DNA from: Dimorphilus gyrociliatus | Lineage: Eukaryota > Annelida > Polychaeta > Dinophilidae | Assembly: GCA_904063045.1 (NCBI GenBank) | Contig: CAJFCJ010000001.1 | Coordinates: 1,309,501 to 1,373,500 of the forward strand | Direction: 5' to 3' | DNA: 64,000 nt | Shown here: positions 11,356 to 24,319 of the stretch, in pieces | Layout of the letters: each line of letters begins with the position of its first letter | Position numbering within the stretch: position 1 is the stretch's first letter | Translations under genes and position numbers: made by a program | The notes under the pieces: model-generated | What the model was told of the DNA's origin: nothing | The model's input: the letters and a program-made list of their open reading frames with translations, nothing else | Database searches by the model: none

Positions 11356-14300
11356 TCAAACGTCTGTTATAGGACTATCATTTAACAGCAGTTTTGTTTC
11401 CGTTTCTGATAAATAAGCACCGTGCGGATAGCCTCTACCAGCCGAACTGTAGTGGTTATTTACACCATCGTAGGCCAACTGATTCGAAGACGAATCCGGC
11501 GAATGACGCTCGTAGGACATATCGTTGTCAAAGGCTAGTTTGTATCCTTGTTCAGCTTCTTTTAGCTTCTCTTCGATTCTTTTTTCTTCTGCTGTCATGT
11601 CGAAGGATGGTTCCGTCTGAAAGAGAACTTGTCGACAGCTGTTGTCAGAGGACGGTCGAACCGGAAATAAAGTTTCTGTTTGCATAGGGGTTGATTGGGC
11701 AATGGGATCAGTTTCCAGCACAACTGATAAACGTTGAGATTCCTCAAATGTTGTTTGAGGCGTCTGGTCCGTGAAAGATTCTTGCGCTGCAAGAGGAGCG
11801 TCAGTTGAGCAACCTCCGTGGTGATATGCATCATCCCAACTAAGATTGGGTTGTTCAAGTAGACCTTGAGTTTCGTCGTGAATGATGGGCTCGGGGGTGG
11901 TAACCTTGTGAATGTAGGGATAAAACAAAAATGAAGAGAAGAAAAAGACAAGAAAATCTTGTTTATATCAAAAAAAAAGAGATAAACATTTAATCGTTGG
12001 ATATACTATCCATTGGGACAATTTTTATATATTTAGCGTTTAAGAGAACGATAAACAGAGAAAATTTTCCAGATAAAATGGTCTAATTAAGATACAACAA
12101 GAAGATTAAGTTGCAAGGACAGGACTTAAATCATACTATCTTGAAAGAAATCTGGCATGTTTCGATGCAACAAGCGAGATAGATTTCTGAGTATCATTTT
12201 TTTTACCTAACGGCTAGTTAAACATTAAGAAAAATTAATCGGCTGCACGCCGTCTGTTTTGCATTAAGCTTAAAGTTTCGGCAGACTACGCCTTCTAATT
12301 TTCATCTATCTTTGTTATACCAGATGATAGGACAATCTTTTGAATTTCAAACCCTACTCACCTGTTGAAGTGCTTTCAACATGATGTGAGGCATATGATC
12401 GTTAAGCATTGTAGGAGAAATGAGGACTTCGTCGAAGTCGTCGTTATTTACCCAAACGCCATTATATAACGGATTTTTGTTCCGACATCCTTTCTTAGAT
12501 GAATGATTGCGTACAATATGCAGAATACTACCGGGCGGATGTAGAGCTTGATGCGTGCTCAAATGAATCTGTTGACTCTTGCTTTTAGCATATTTTAGTC
12601 TAAATGATTGCTGTTCCATACTTACATCTTTATCCCTAGGATGAATGAATCCTTTTCCCCTCGTTTTTTCTTCCTGATCAAACACAGTCATTGTATCCTC
12701 AGCAACACCCGAATCTTTACAGCAGCAACAACAAAATAAATTCCCCCCTATAACTTTCCATTTTGTACTTTTACAAGTCTTGATTACATTTATTAGATCA
12801 TTTCGCAAAACCTCTAGCTGAGATAAACCTATTCGTGGAACAACATCTTTGCCAAGAACGCACGATGTTATAAAATGTTTTGTCTTCTCCACACAAATTT
12901 TACTGAGTAAACCACCCGGAGGAGCGAAAGCGTAACAATGTAAACTAGGGTATTCTTTTTTTAATAAAACAGCTAGAATAGCTGCTGTTCCTGCCCCTAA
13001 CGAGTGACCAACTAATACGAGATCGTAATCTTTCGTTGCCTTTTCCTTGATGGATGGAAAAAAAAGATAGCCTTTCTTAATGAATTGAAATGGTATCGTC
13101 TTAAAAGTATTTTACCGGATATTTATTAAAAGCTTTCTTTAGTACATTGTCTTCTTGCAACTTATTACGGATGTAAAGGGCAGTTTGTACCATTCCCTGA
13201 AAAAAAAATTATCTATTTAATGTAAAAGAGCCTCTCATTTCCTTTTGGCAAAGAAATAAAGAACCTTATGTCCGAGCCATTCTTCGTCGACTGGATCAAG
13301 GGGCAGTGGTTCCGCATCCGCTTTCAAATCGGTTAAGACATCCTGAAATAAGCCATTTAAATCTCTAAATACCGGAAAATTTGCCGAATAAACTAACTCT
13401 TAAAGATAATGTTCCCCTTACGGCAACAACAACAACTTTCTCATTATGATCAAGAGCCACGTAAAACGGCGTCTCCTCAATCTGGATGAGAAACATGCGA
13501 AATTATATTTTCTTTAAAAAAATATTTTTTTATTTTCATCAACTTACATCTACGTGATAATTTGCGTAAACCAATTCGATGTTTTGTAAACCGTCGACTT
13601 TCTTTATGGCCGTTAAATTACACAAACAACAATTATCATCTATCACTTCGCAGTCAGGCTTTTTGCTGCAGCAGCATCTGGAAACGTTATTAAAATGTAT
13701 ATATTAGCGTTTAATTCGAATTTATTCATTCAATTTTACCTCAAATCGGGTAAAATTCTGCACAAACCCGTGAATGGATTATTAAAACAAAACATAGGCC
13801 AGCCATAGGCAGCCATAGCATAACGCATATATAGAACAATTTTATCAAATCGTAGTTTTTCTTCCGCAACTTGTAAATTCAAAAATTTGCTTTGTGGAGT
13901 AATGGGAACGCCTGATAAGTAGTCGAATACATCATCCTTCTTCTACATTAAAACGATAATAAGTAAATAGGAAAAGACGGTATCCGTTTACAAATTACCC
14001 GTGAAATTATATACTTTTGTTTATTCTTCTGATGCTGTCGAAGTAAAACTAGACCGGCGATAATATCTGATGGAACTACATCGAGATCTCGAAAGAAGTC
14101 CGTAAATAATTTTGCGACTTCGCTGAAAGAGTTCTGTAAAAAAAAATAAAACGTTGTTTCTATTAGACGCCAACAAAGAACGACCTATTTACTCTGTTAT
14201 GTTCGTCCTTGATGCAGCAAAAGAAAAGTCCACACCGTTTGTCCCAAGATTGCTGGTAGGCTCTCGTTGCTTTTCTGAAAAAAGGAATAATTAGGATATT

Positions 14301-17300
14301 AGATCGTTTCGTATATCCGGAAGGCGGCGAAGGAGAGAATACTGCAGTTAAGATTAAGTATTTTGTTAAAAAAAAAAAAAGAAGCGTCTATGCTGATTTG
14401 ATGTTAAAAAAAAAAGTAATAAAAAAAGCGTTAATCAACAAAATTCCCTAAAGAATAAAAACTTACACGTTTTCAATAAAACTTACGTGTTTAACGGCTG
14501 ATATCCATTTCTGCCATGCAATAATTATGTACAATATACATATATATACATATAGAAGGAAAAACTAAAAAAAGGGATATTGGGATAAATCAAAAAATAA
14601 ATAGTTCTATGAAATGAATAAATAAATAAATAATAAACATTTAAATCAATAAAATAAGATTTACAATCAAAAAAATTCGCTAAGTATAAATAATTAAATG
14701 TAAAAAATCCCCGTTTCCTTTCCGAGATATTTATAATATTCTATAAAGTAGTAGCCCAGTTACACGTGGACAATATGTAACGCATTTTTATAAAGTACTC
14801 CAAATATGAAAGTTACAACTAATTAAAGACGCACCGTTGGCGCCAATTACGCCTAGTGTTCCCGGAAGTGCGCTTCGAACGATGGCTACCCCGTTGACTA
14901 TTCTTCGTACTATCTTGAAATCTTTTCATACGAACCCAATGCCTGTTTTTAGATCGACGCGTTAATGTCTTTGCGTCGCAAATAGAAAAACAGTGTGATT
15001 TTAGTGAGAAATATAAAACTCTTAGTAATAATATAAGTGAAATAAAAATCCCTTTTATTTATTTTAAGTGATTCTAAAATGGATATAAAGTGAAAAATAC
15101 ATCCTTTATTATATAATTATTACTGTTATTCCTTAGTTATAAAATATGTATGTATTTGTGTGCATAACCTCTAGTACCTTTCTGCCCCCTCACCCCACCC
15201 CCTCAAAAGAAAAGTATATATCAATATTTTGATGTTTTTGTAACAAAGTTATTGCATGTCAAGGAAAAATCTACAAATTAGATAACAAAAAAAGCGTCTG
15301 CTAAAAAAAAGTTTGTCAAATTATTGATTTTTTCTAAAAATAATCTTCCTCTCTCTCTCTCTCTCTTACTAACTAAAATTTTAGCTGTACTACCTCTAAT
15401 TTATGTAGATTTTTTAGGTAATTCTCTATAATTATTATTACAACTAAAATCACACTGATATAGGCTTAGTTTTACCTCCCACCGGAATCAAAGGAGCACC
15501 ATAAGGCTAGGATGACTGCAAAAATCACCACCCAGTTGAAAACTACAACTCCAAGAATAGTTCGCTTAGCTTCGATTTCCTCACAACTTGTATAATTCGT
15601 GCCAATCCAAACCGAACTGTATGTCAACCAACCTACCTCACAGATATATAAACCTAAAACAATAAAAATGTTGGAAATTTGAGGGCGCTGCATTTTTTTC
15701 TATAACATTACCTAATCTAATATATAGGGCTGGTCTTATTGCTTGCCGTTTATCCGTGTCCAAAATAGTCCCACGAGTACTTAATACACCAATGACTAGT
15801 TCGACAAAGAAATTGAGACATTTCGAACATAAGTAGACAATTAAATGAATTTTAAGCGTCTTAGAGCAACCATCTGTCTTCCATTCGTAGGTTGATAGCA
15901 CAACGGTTAGGCCTATTATCCTGGAAAAAAATGCAGATCCTTATCGATAAACTCTATGCAACAGATTTTTTTCTGTGATTTTTAGATCTATTTACACAAT
16001 CAATTGTTTTGAGTTTTCCATTTGATGAGACATCTTTTAAATAAATATTTCATAAGCAAAACGATAAACAAAAGACCCTAACACTCGAGATTCTCTATTT
16101 ATATGCAAAACGCTTGCGCGTAAATGAGATCGTTTCGCAAGTCTTATATGGTTTTTATGAGAGGCAGAGCGACGTGATAAATGTCGGATGAGAATTGACT
16201 ATGTCGGAGAGCAATTTTTCTTCAAATGATCAATGAGCTACATGCCTATAAAAATATCATATACTGTACTAAGGAGACGTTTTCTCGTATATTTATTTTT
16301 TTCTCTATCCCTCTCCCTATCCTAAAGATCATCGTGACAATATTTGGAAAGAAACAACCTTAAAAAAAATAGCTCTAATAAGGTACATCAATTACTAACA
16401 GTATACGTAAATCTAAAGTAGAAATAATAGTGTATTCCGAGCTAAAAGGTCAGGAATAATTTGCTTCAGCGCAGAAGCGCAAAACGGAAAAAGGCATTTC
16501 AAAGAAATAGAACAACTTGGGACCTAAAAATGTTTTACACATTCTATCATGTCAATAAGTAATCATTCGCATAAGGCAAACAGACACTAATCCATATATC
16601 TATCTATAGACGATATATAAAGTAACAAGCTTTGAGTTATGTAATCTCCAAGCTTTATTACAAGGAAATAAATGAGAACATTAGAAATAAGTATTAATTT
16701 TTATAATACTTTTGCAGTAGTACATTTCTTTATACATATATATATATATATATTTGCGTGTTGATAAGTCCAGTATATATTACACTTCTTGTATTTAATA
16801 GTATACAATAACAGTGAACCATGGCGATATGATTTTTGCCGTTATTTTCTGCCGCAGATCTACATGGTAAATATTAGACTTTCAAATTCGAATACCATAA
16901 AATATCCCTTATTAGTTTAGTGAGAGAAAATAGAATCTATGCTTTGCTAATTTGATTGAATATAGAGCGATTACTTTGGCATTGGATCAGTTAAGTTTAT
17001 ATCGATCGCTAACGTGCAATAAACTTTACCGTAAAAATATATATACATATATATAAATATATTAGTATATAACGTCTTCATAATATATATATATATATAT
17101 ATATATATACAGTACATATCTTTTAAATAGAATAGTATACAAAATACAGTATATACATATAAATAAAACGTATTTGTGTATTTGTTATATGTCTGTGAAT
17201 AGACTATACTTTCTAAGCACAATTAACATCCAATATAAATCGATAATGAATTATGATAAAAAAAATTTATTAACAAAACAGCTAATTTTGTTTTTAATCA

Positions 17301-18725
17301 ATTAATTCTTCAAAAAAAGCATGAAAAGAGAAAATAACTAATTAAAGTGACATTGACTCTTATCTAAGTTGACATTGACAATTTTGCCCTAGTGATCATA
17401 TAAATTCTGATAATCAACTGAAGGAAAAAGTGGTCTTTTGATAAACTACATCACTAACTTAGGATTTTTAATTTTAGAAGTATGATTCCATTTCTCTCTG
17501 ATTACATTACGTGATTTAGCAATAATACAGTCGTAAAGTCTAAAAGCAGCTAGATATGAAGGAAATTTTGCAGCTCACTCTGTTTATTGAATCACCCAAT
17601 ATGATATATTAGCTTAATTTATCAAAACGCCATCTATATATATATATTAAATATATATATATATATATGTGTATATGTATGTGTAATATATATATATATA
17701 TATCTATACATACATACTTTTATTTTATTCCTTATTCATATTATTTATACATATGCAGTGTTACATAGAAGAAGATTGTCGCATATTTTCCCAATGGTAT
17801 AGAAACGGCTCATAGGATTAAGAATTGCTCTTGACGGCCTGCTACAGTGGAAGTGTCGTCTTTTTTTAGGTTCTCACTCAATTTTATTCGACGTCTCCTA
17901 TTTGCCTGCTTATTATTTATTACTTATACTGATATAATTGTCAACTCTTAGCAGTTCTTCATTTCTACTATATACGTTAAATATAAATGAACACGTGCTG
18001 ATATTAAACTGTATAATATTAGATTTTATATTAGTATTACAGAGTAACTATTAAGAGCTACATTGTTTAAATAATATCAATTGTCTAATTAAATGACCCA
18101 CATCCTGTGTTTGCCTTATTACGCTTTATTCCTTTCCCTTTTGTCAATTAGGCCCTAACCTCTAATTTCTTTTTTCTCAAGACAACTGCTAAATGACTGA
18201 AGCTTTTAATTAAGTTGGAGACGTTTCTCCTCTAATACATAATTGCTAAATTGAATATTACTACTGAACGAATATACCAATTGCTTTTCTATTTGAGCAA
18301 AACCACTAAAAGTCAACAGAAAATCAAATTTTTATCATAATGCAAAAGAAACTGAGTAATTTTAACGTAACACTAGGAGCATTGCCAGAGAAAGAGGCAA
18401 ATATGAATATAGAAAATAGCTTGCTAAATATTTTACGTGATTTTTGTTACGAAAATTACTTTATCTCTGGTCATTTATCGTATGCTAAGCAAATTGATTC
18501 CTGAATATTAAATACCGTAAAACAGAGAATAAACTATGTCTTTTCCAAACAAATGACTAAGCTCATTAATAATGAATACGCCTAATGCACCTGTAGATAA
18601 GAAAACATATTATACAAAAAGCAGACTAACCAGAAAAGATTTAAAGAAGATAGAGCGGACGCCGGAAGAACAAGATCGTCCGAGCCGATTCCCCATCTTC
18701 TGTTGAACAAAACCAATCCAGGCAT
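11356..18725 (-). CDS. DAGL: sn1-specific diacylglycerol lipase (DAGL alpha/beta type)
   Basis: Membrane serine lipase that makes 2-arachidonoylglycerol from diacylglycerol. Model of 879 aa in 14 exons: 18631-18725, 15712-15920, 15476-15653, 14835-14942, 14487-14510, 14193-14274, 13999-14133, 13740-13942, 13548-13677, 13398-13481, 13265-13342, 13116-13196, 12362-13045, 11356-11904. The N-terminus [21 protein letters not shown] is the DAGL signature. Transmembrane segments fill exons 1-3 (about residues 20-160). The catalytic Ser lies in GHSLGAGTA, the Asp in [10 protein letters not shown] and the His in PPGSILHIV, so the triad is intact. VLLRQHQ and [13 protein letters not shown] are conserved before the lipase core. 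The C-tail is shorter than in vertebrate DAGLA, and I see no PPxxF Homer-binding motif. The Arg-rich exon 14835-14942 and a 24-nt microexon fall in the TM4-catalytic linker. The first intron is 2.7 kb and AT-rich. Confidence 0.93.
15921..18630 (-). other. Large first intron of DAGL
   Basis: A 2.7-kb intron in phase 2, with donor GTTAGT and an acceptor after TTTTTTCCAG. It is rich in AT microsatellites (near 16735-16752, 17084-17109 and 17635-17702). No conserved open frame was seen on either strand. The TA-rich frames near 17.0-17.2 kb are low-complexity. Confidence 0.75.
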
Positions 18726-19134
18726 AGTTTTTATTAATCAAGATATTTGTTTAATTTTAATTTCCATTGTGGCTTATGTTTTTCAAAGGAGACGCCAAGA
18801 ATTGAAAATAAAGCCTTCAAAACAGGGATGTTAATTTAGTTAGTAAGAGTAAGTAACGTGATTCCGCGCCGTTTCATTCGCGTCTGTTTTGGCGCGAAAG
18901 TCTAGCAGTAATGTCTGACTATCAGCTGATTGGCTTATAATAAATTGTAAAAATTTTCCTTTAAAATGCAGGAAATATTTCTAAAATATATCAAATAAAT
19001 TTAGGTAATTTTTTAAATTTTATACATGAAAAAAAGTACATAGTTACGAATCGATATGAGATTTTTCACCCAGTTGACAAAATGGGATTGAACAGGAGAA
19101 TGATTCTGCAAATTTTTGCAATCAAATATCCAAA
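18726..19134. promoter_or_regulatory. Divergent DAGL/CCT1 promoter region with E2F-like site
   Basis: The 409 bp between the DAGL and CCT1 start codons must hold both promoters. A local GC island near 18860-18900 contains TTTTGGCGCGAAAG at 18887-18900, which matches the E2F consensus TTTSSCGC on both strands. A second GCGCC word lies at about 18865. Assignment to E2F is by motif only. Confidence 0.5.
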
Positions 19135-21703
19135 ATGGCGGACGTGGTTAGCGCTCTTGCTGTAAGCGGTCAAAGAACTACAGGACAATCTATCAGAACA
19201 CAAAATGGTAAGTTATAGTTCAGTATAACTTAAATTACTTTACTTATTCTATCAATTTGCGGTCAATTTGCTCTTTTTTATCTCGTAAAAAGAGAATTTT
19301 TTGATTACCGGAAAAATGAACACGTGCATTCTTGTTTCAACCTATTTCTTAATTATGACTTTTTATTACAGTTACGGCCGCTCTTTCCATTGCTAACATC
19401 GTCAAAAGCAGTTTAGGACCAGTCGGTCTCGATAAGATGTTGGTTGACGATGTTGGAGACGTCACTATTACTAACGATGGGGCAACCATATTAAAACTGC
19501 TAGAAGTTGAACATCCAGCAGCAAAAGTTTTGGTTGAACTTGCTCAACTGCAGGACGAGGAAGTTGGTGATGGCACTACTTCAGTCGTAAGTACACAATA
19601 TCGCGAAATTAGCATATTACGAAGAATTAATTTATTCAGGTTATGATCGCCGCTGAGTTGCTTAGGAATGCTGACGAATTAGTAAAATGTAAAATTCATC
19701 CCACCTCTATAATCAGTGGCTATCGTCTAGCATGCAAGTAAGTTTAGCGACAAACAACAAACTCCCAACAACTTGCTGTTGAAATAATTAATTGTTTCAA
19801 TAGTATATACATTGGGAAAGATAAAGAAATGATACAGCTTTATGTCTTTTATAACTCTTTACTAGACAAAATAGTATTTTGTAACAATCTTAATTTTTTC
19901 AGGGAAGCTTGTAAATATATTCTAGAGAATTTTACAATAAGTGTTGACGATTTGAAGAGTGAATGCATTGTTAACGCTGCTAAGACTAGCATGTCGAGTA
20001 AAATTATTGGAACGTATCCTTTTTTCAAAAATTATTCAATGAACACCCTCACCCATTCCTGAGTATTTCGATACCCAGATTAGTTACGGGGGTTAAATTA
20101 AACTACAGCGTTATTTTATCATTTATTTTAAAATAGGTGATCTATATGTGCTCTAAACAATTATTTTTTCCTTGACTTTTCATTAGTGATGCAGATTTCT
20201 TTTCGAATATGGTAGTTGAAGCAGCTTTCGCCATAAAAACCTCTGATGGAAAGGGATCCTACAAATATCCCATTAAAGCTATAAATGTATTGAAAGCCCA
20301 CGGTGGAAGTACGAAAGAATCTATCTTAGTTAATGGTTACGCTCTCAACTGTACAATCGGTTCTCAACTCATGCCGAAGCGAATCACTAACGCTAAAATA
20401 GCCTTCCTTGATTTCTCTTTACAAAAAACAAAGATGAAATTAGGAGTACAGGTCTTAGTTGAAGACCCTGAAAATCTAGGAAAGATTAGGGAAAGAGAAT
20501 CAGATATTACCAAAGAACGTATTCAAAAAATACTAGCGTCTGGGGCTAATGTTATTTTGACAACTGGGGGAATAGACGATTTATGCCTCAAATATTTTGT
20601 TGAAGCAGGGGCAATGGCAGTTAGAAGGTGTACAAAGAAGGATCTTAAAAGATTGGCTAAAGCCACTGGAGGTAAGAATTGATTTGCACTTTTATTTTTA
20701 ATTCCTTCTATTGCTACATCCTGTTCGAAATAAGGGCAGGCTGAAATCTCTTGGAGGATATAGTAGTATTATGTTTTACTGGGTATTAATAGTTAACTTA
20801 TTCTATTAATACATTCGTACGCATCTAACAATCTCTACTTTTCAGGTCAGTTAGTAGTAACTTTGGCCAATTTGGAAGGAGAGGAAACCTTTGAATCTGC
20901 CTTGTTGGGAAACGCTGAAGAGGTTATACAGGAACGAATCTGTGATGACGAGTTGATTCTTATTAAGGGGTAATTAATATTTACCTTAATACCATGATAT
21001 TTAGTTGAATATTTTATATAAAACGGAGTTACCCATATCACTTTGCTAATAGGTTTTTATATAGCCTATTGGTTATACCATTGGGTGAAAGTAGAGAAAA
21101 TATAGCTAGTAAATAGTGGCTTATGATCTTGGTCATTATTTTAATATCTTATTCTACAGAACGAAAGCACGATCTGCCGCGTCCATAATTTTACGTGGAG
21201 CGAATGATTTCATGGTTGATGAGATGGAACGCTCTATTCATGACGCTCTTTGTGTAGTCAAGCGTGTGCTTGAGTCCAAGACGGTTGTTCCTGGCGGTGG
21301 AGCCGTAGAATCGGGCCTGTCAATTTATTTGGAGAACCTCGCAACATCTTTAAGCTCCAGAGAACAATTAGCGATTGCTGAATACGCTCACTCTCTGCTT
21401 GTCATTCCCAAGCAACTGGCCGTCAATGCCGCAAAAGACTCTACGGATTTGGTAGCAAAATTGAGAGCTTATCACAATACGGCCCAGACAAAGAAGGATC
21501 GTGCAGACTTAAAATGGATTGGTCTGGATTTGGAGAAGGGTGTAGTTAGAGATAATAAAAAGGCTGGTGTGTTGGAACCAACAATTAGTAAAATTAAATC
21601 TCTGAAGTTTGCTACCGAGGCCGCTATCACGATATTGAGAATTGATGATATGATAAAATTGGAACCTGAAAGAAAAGATCCAAGAGGAGGTTATGAGCAA
21701 TAA
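19135..21703 (+). CDS. TCP1: T-complex protein 1 subunit alpha (CCT1)
   Basis: Alpha subunit of the cytosolic CCT/TRiC chaperonin that folds actin and tubulin. 549 aa (human about 556). Exons: 19135-19207, 19372-19586, 19640-19737, 19903-20013, 20187-20671, 20846-20969, 21160-21703. Conserved group II chaperonin motifs are present: [10 protein letters not shown], the nucleotide-binding NDGATIL and GDGTTS, and VPGGGAVE in the C-terminal equatorial domain. The alpha-specific stretch [17 protein letters not shown] lies in the apical domain. The start ATG sits in CAAAATGGCGGAC, a YY1/TISU-like context. A poly(A) signal AATAAA is at 21750-21755. Divergent from DAGL. Confidence 0.98.
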
Positions 21704-21959
21704 CGATTTAAGTTTTTTTGTGCTTTTTTAATTTCTGACTGTATAAGAAAATAAAAATTTGCTATTGAACAGTTTTGTTTCAAAAATTTAATACTTAAAA
21801 GAATATATACAATATTAAAAATGTCCAAAAAAAATTGTTTTTCATACAAATAAATGCATTAGTAGTTCATATATAATCGCGAAAAACACTAGATGTCACT
21901 GCTTGTATCAAATCACGCTATACTACATATCGATATTTCTTAAGATCTCTTCGTGCAAG

Positions 21960-22978
21960 ATGGAAAAACCCCCGCTAGAACAACAACTACACCTAGCAGC
22001 TATTCAAGGTGACGCCTCTAATATTTATGATTTAGTCATGGGTGAGAAATTAAACGTCGATTGCCCGGACAAGGAAAATACAACACCCCTAATGTTCGCC
22101 TCTGCTAACGCTCATCTTGACTGTGTTGAAGAACTCTTGGGCCTTGGTGCTGACCCATCAGCCAGACGTCAAACAGGAACAACTGCCTTATTTTTAGCAT
22201 CACAGTGTGGCTCTCTTGATATAGTTCAAGAACTTCTCAAAAAAAATCCTTCCGTAGTTGATTTACCAAATTATGAAGGAGCAACGCCACTAATAGTAGC
22301 ATGTCAATGTAAGCTATATATTTAATTAGGGATATTGCTTATGCAAAACAATCTCTTGCTTAGGTAACCATCTGGACGTTGCTACTTTGCTGATTGAGAC
22401 TGGGGCCGATATACAAGCACAGATGAGTGATGGAACAACCGCTTTATTTCTAGCGGCTCAAAATGGCCATTGCCGAATTATAGAATTATTATATAAACAC
22501 GAAGCCTCTGTAAATGAGCAAAGGAAAGACAAAGCCAGTCCTTTGTGGTTAGTGAAAGACACAAATAGAAACATTCTCATGTATACTTAAATATATATTG
22601 TAAATTTTTAACAGGATAGCTTGCCAAATGGGTCACTTGGATGTAGTAAAGCTTCTTTTGAAACTAGGTGCAGAAGTAGACGCTGCGAGAGAAGATGGAG
22701 CAACACCACTATTTAAAGCCACTCACAAAGGACATTTGGAAATAGTTCAAGAATTAATTAAACACAAGGCGAATTTAAATTTGTTGCCAATTGGGGAAAG
22801 TGCTCTTCATGCAGCTGCTCTTTTCGGTCACGGTAAGATCGTTAAAGAATTATTCGAAAGTGGAGCCGATCCCCAGTTGAAGAATTCTTATGCACAAACT
22901 CCGGCTGATTTGGCAAAAGACGCTGGTTACGACGCTATTTATAACTATCTAAATAATCCATCGTCTTCTGTTATATAA
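21960..22978 (+). CDS. ANKRD29: Ankyrin-repeat protein, ANKRD29-like
   Basis: 298 aa built almost wholly of ankyrin repeats. Exons: 21960-22308, 22364-22547, 22615-22978. Repeats show the usual TPLMFASANAHLDCVEELL, GTTALFLASQCGSLDIVQELL and TPLFKATHKGHLEIVQELI pattern, roughly eight repeats. Length and end-to-end layout match vertebrate ANKRD29 (about 301 aa), whose molecular role is not well known. The first ATG in frame with the repeats is 21960. It starts 256 bp after the CCT1 stop and converges on PRMT9, with only 82 bp between stop codons. Confidence 0.85.
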
Positions 22979-23060
22979 AAAGGAAATTGAGACAAAAATA
23001 TTTGTTTAACGTCGTCAAGTTTTTCAGTATCTTTGCAGTGCCTTTTTATTTCTTATTTTT

Positions 23061-24280
23061 TTACGACTGTGCTCCCATAGCTTTTTCGTACGTAGCATGC
23101 ATAAATGAATTGTTACAAACTAATCGAACGTTGATCTGTTCTTCTTCCTTAACAACAAACGTTGGAATGGAGTGTATGAAAGCTGACTGATCGAAGGGAT
23201 TATTCGATTTAATAGTCGAAAATCGAACTTCGTCTGCCATCTGCATTTCGAACCAGTAAACAAGTGCGTCTACTCTTCCACTTTCTATAGTTTCAACAGA
23301 TATCGTTCTTTCGAACATTCCCTTTGTATCTTTCAAGCATTGATTGAACAATTCAAATACCGGTGACAATTTTACGTGATTCAGTCTATTTAGAGATATG
23401 CATTGATGATTGATTGTTTGATAATCGTTCATAGCCGACACATTAAAGCCACAAACATCTTTCTGAATACCCCCTTCCTCGACCAGAGAACGACTTTCTA
23501 CAAATACTCCAAGGCATTTAAGGGCTTGAGGTATAACTATAACGTCTTCCACAGCCCTAGATATCAAAACATCCATATGATCAAGAACGTTAACACTTAG
23601 TCGTCCGTTGCGGTCTACAGCATTGACAATCAACACATTGAATTCGGGTAAATCTTCACAGCCACATATCACCTTCGAACTATCTAAATTTATCTTTTCA
23701 CATATTTTTTGTACTATCTCTTCTTCGTTTTCTGCCCAATTTGGTCCAAGAACATAATCAACTCCCATTTGTAAGCACTGAAAGGCAATAGGACTTACTC
23801 CTGAAGAATAAATGCATACTTTAGGTGATTTTCTATTTTTTAGAACAGCCTCAACTCCTTGGCACATTGCCCGATTATATTCAATATCATTGAATTCAGC
23901 AAGGGTTTTCTTACCGCAGAGAATTGATTCAAATGAACTTGGCATACCCCCCCTACATTTGATATTAATTAAGTCATCTTGAATCGATATAGTCACTTGT
24001 ACTTGTTCCTCTTTCGAATAGTAGCTATCAATTCTGCCTAAATCTTCTGGTAAAACAAAATAAACAGCTTGTTGCCAGCTACCGTTCGAACTAGGAGAGG
24101 TCACAATATGATGATTTTTGCAAACTTCCAAGTCGAACCAAGTAACAACCGCGTCGATTTTTCCAGATGAGGTCAACCTGATATTCATTGACTTTTCCAA
24201 ACCGTTTTCGGATAACTTAATGATTTCCTGAAAAGGAAAAATAGCGTTTGATGTAAAATTGATTAGCTATATTTAAATGA

Positions 24281-24319
<39 letters not shown>

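Noticed and set aside
11595-11951. 118-codon minus-strand frame overlapping the DAGL last exon
   Set aside because: Shifted frame of the DAGL C-terminal exon; the frame 11356-11904 joins in phase with the lipase exon before it.
16971-17222. 83-codon minus-strand frame in DAGL intron 1
   Set aside because: Made mostly of TA repeats (Tyr-Ile runs); no family resemblance.
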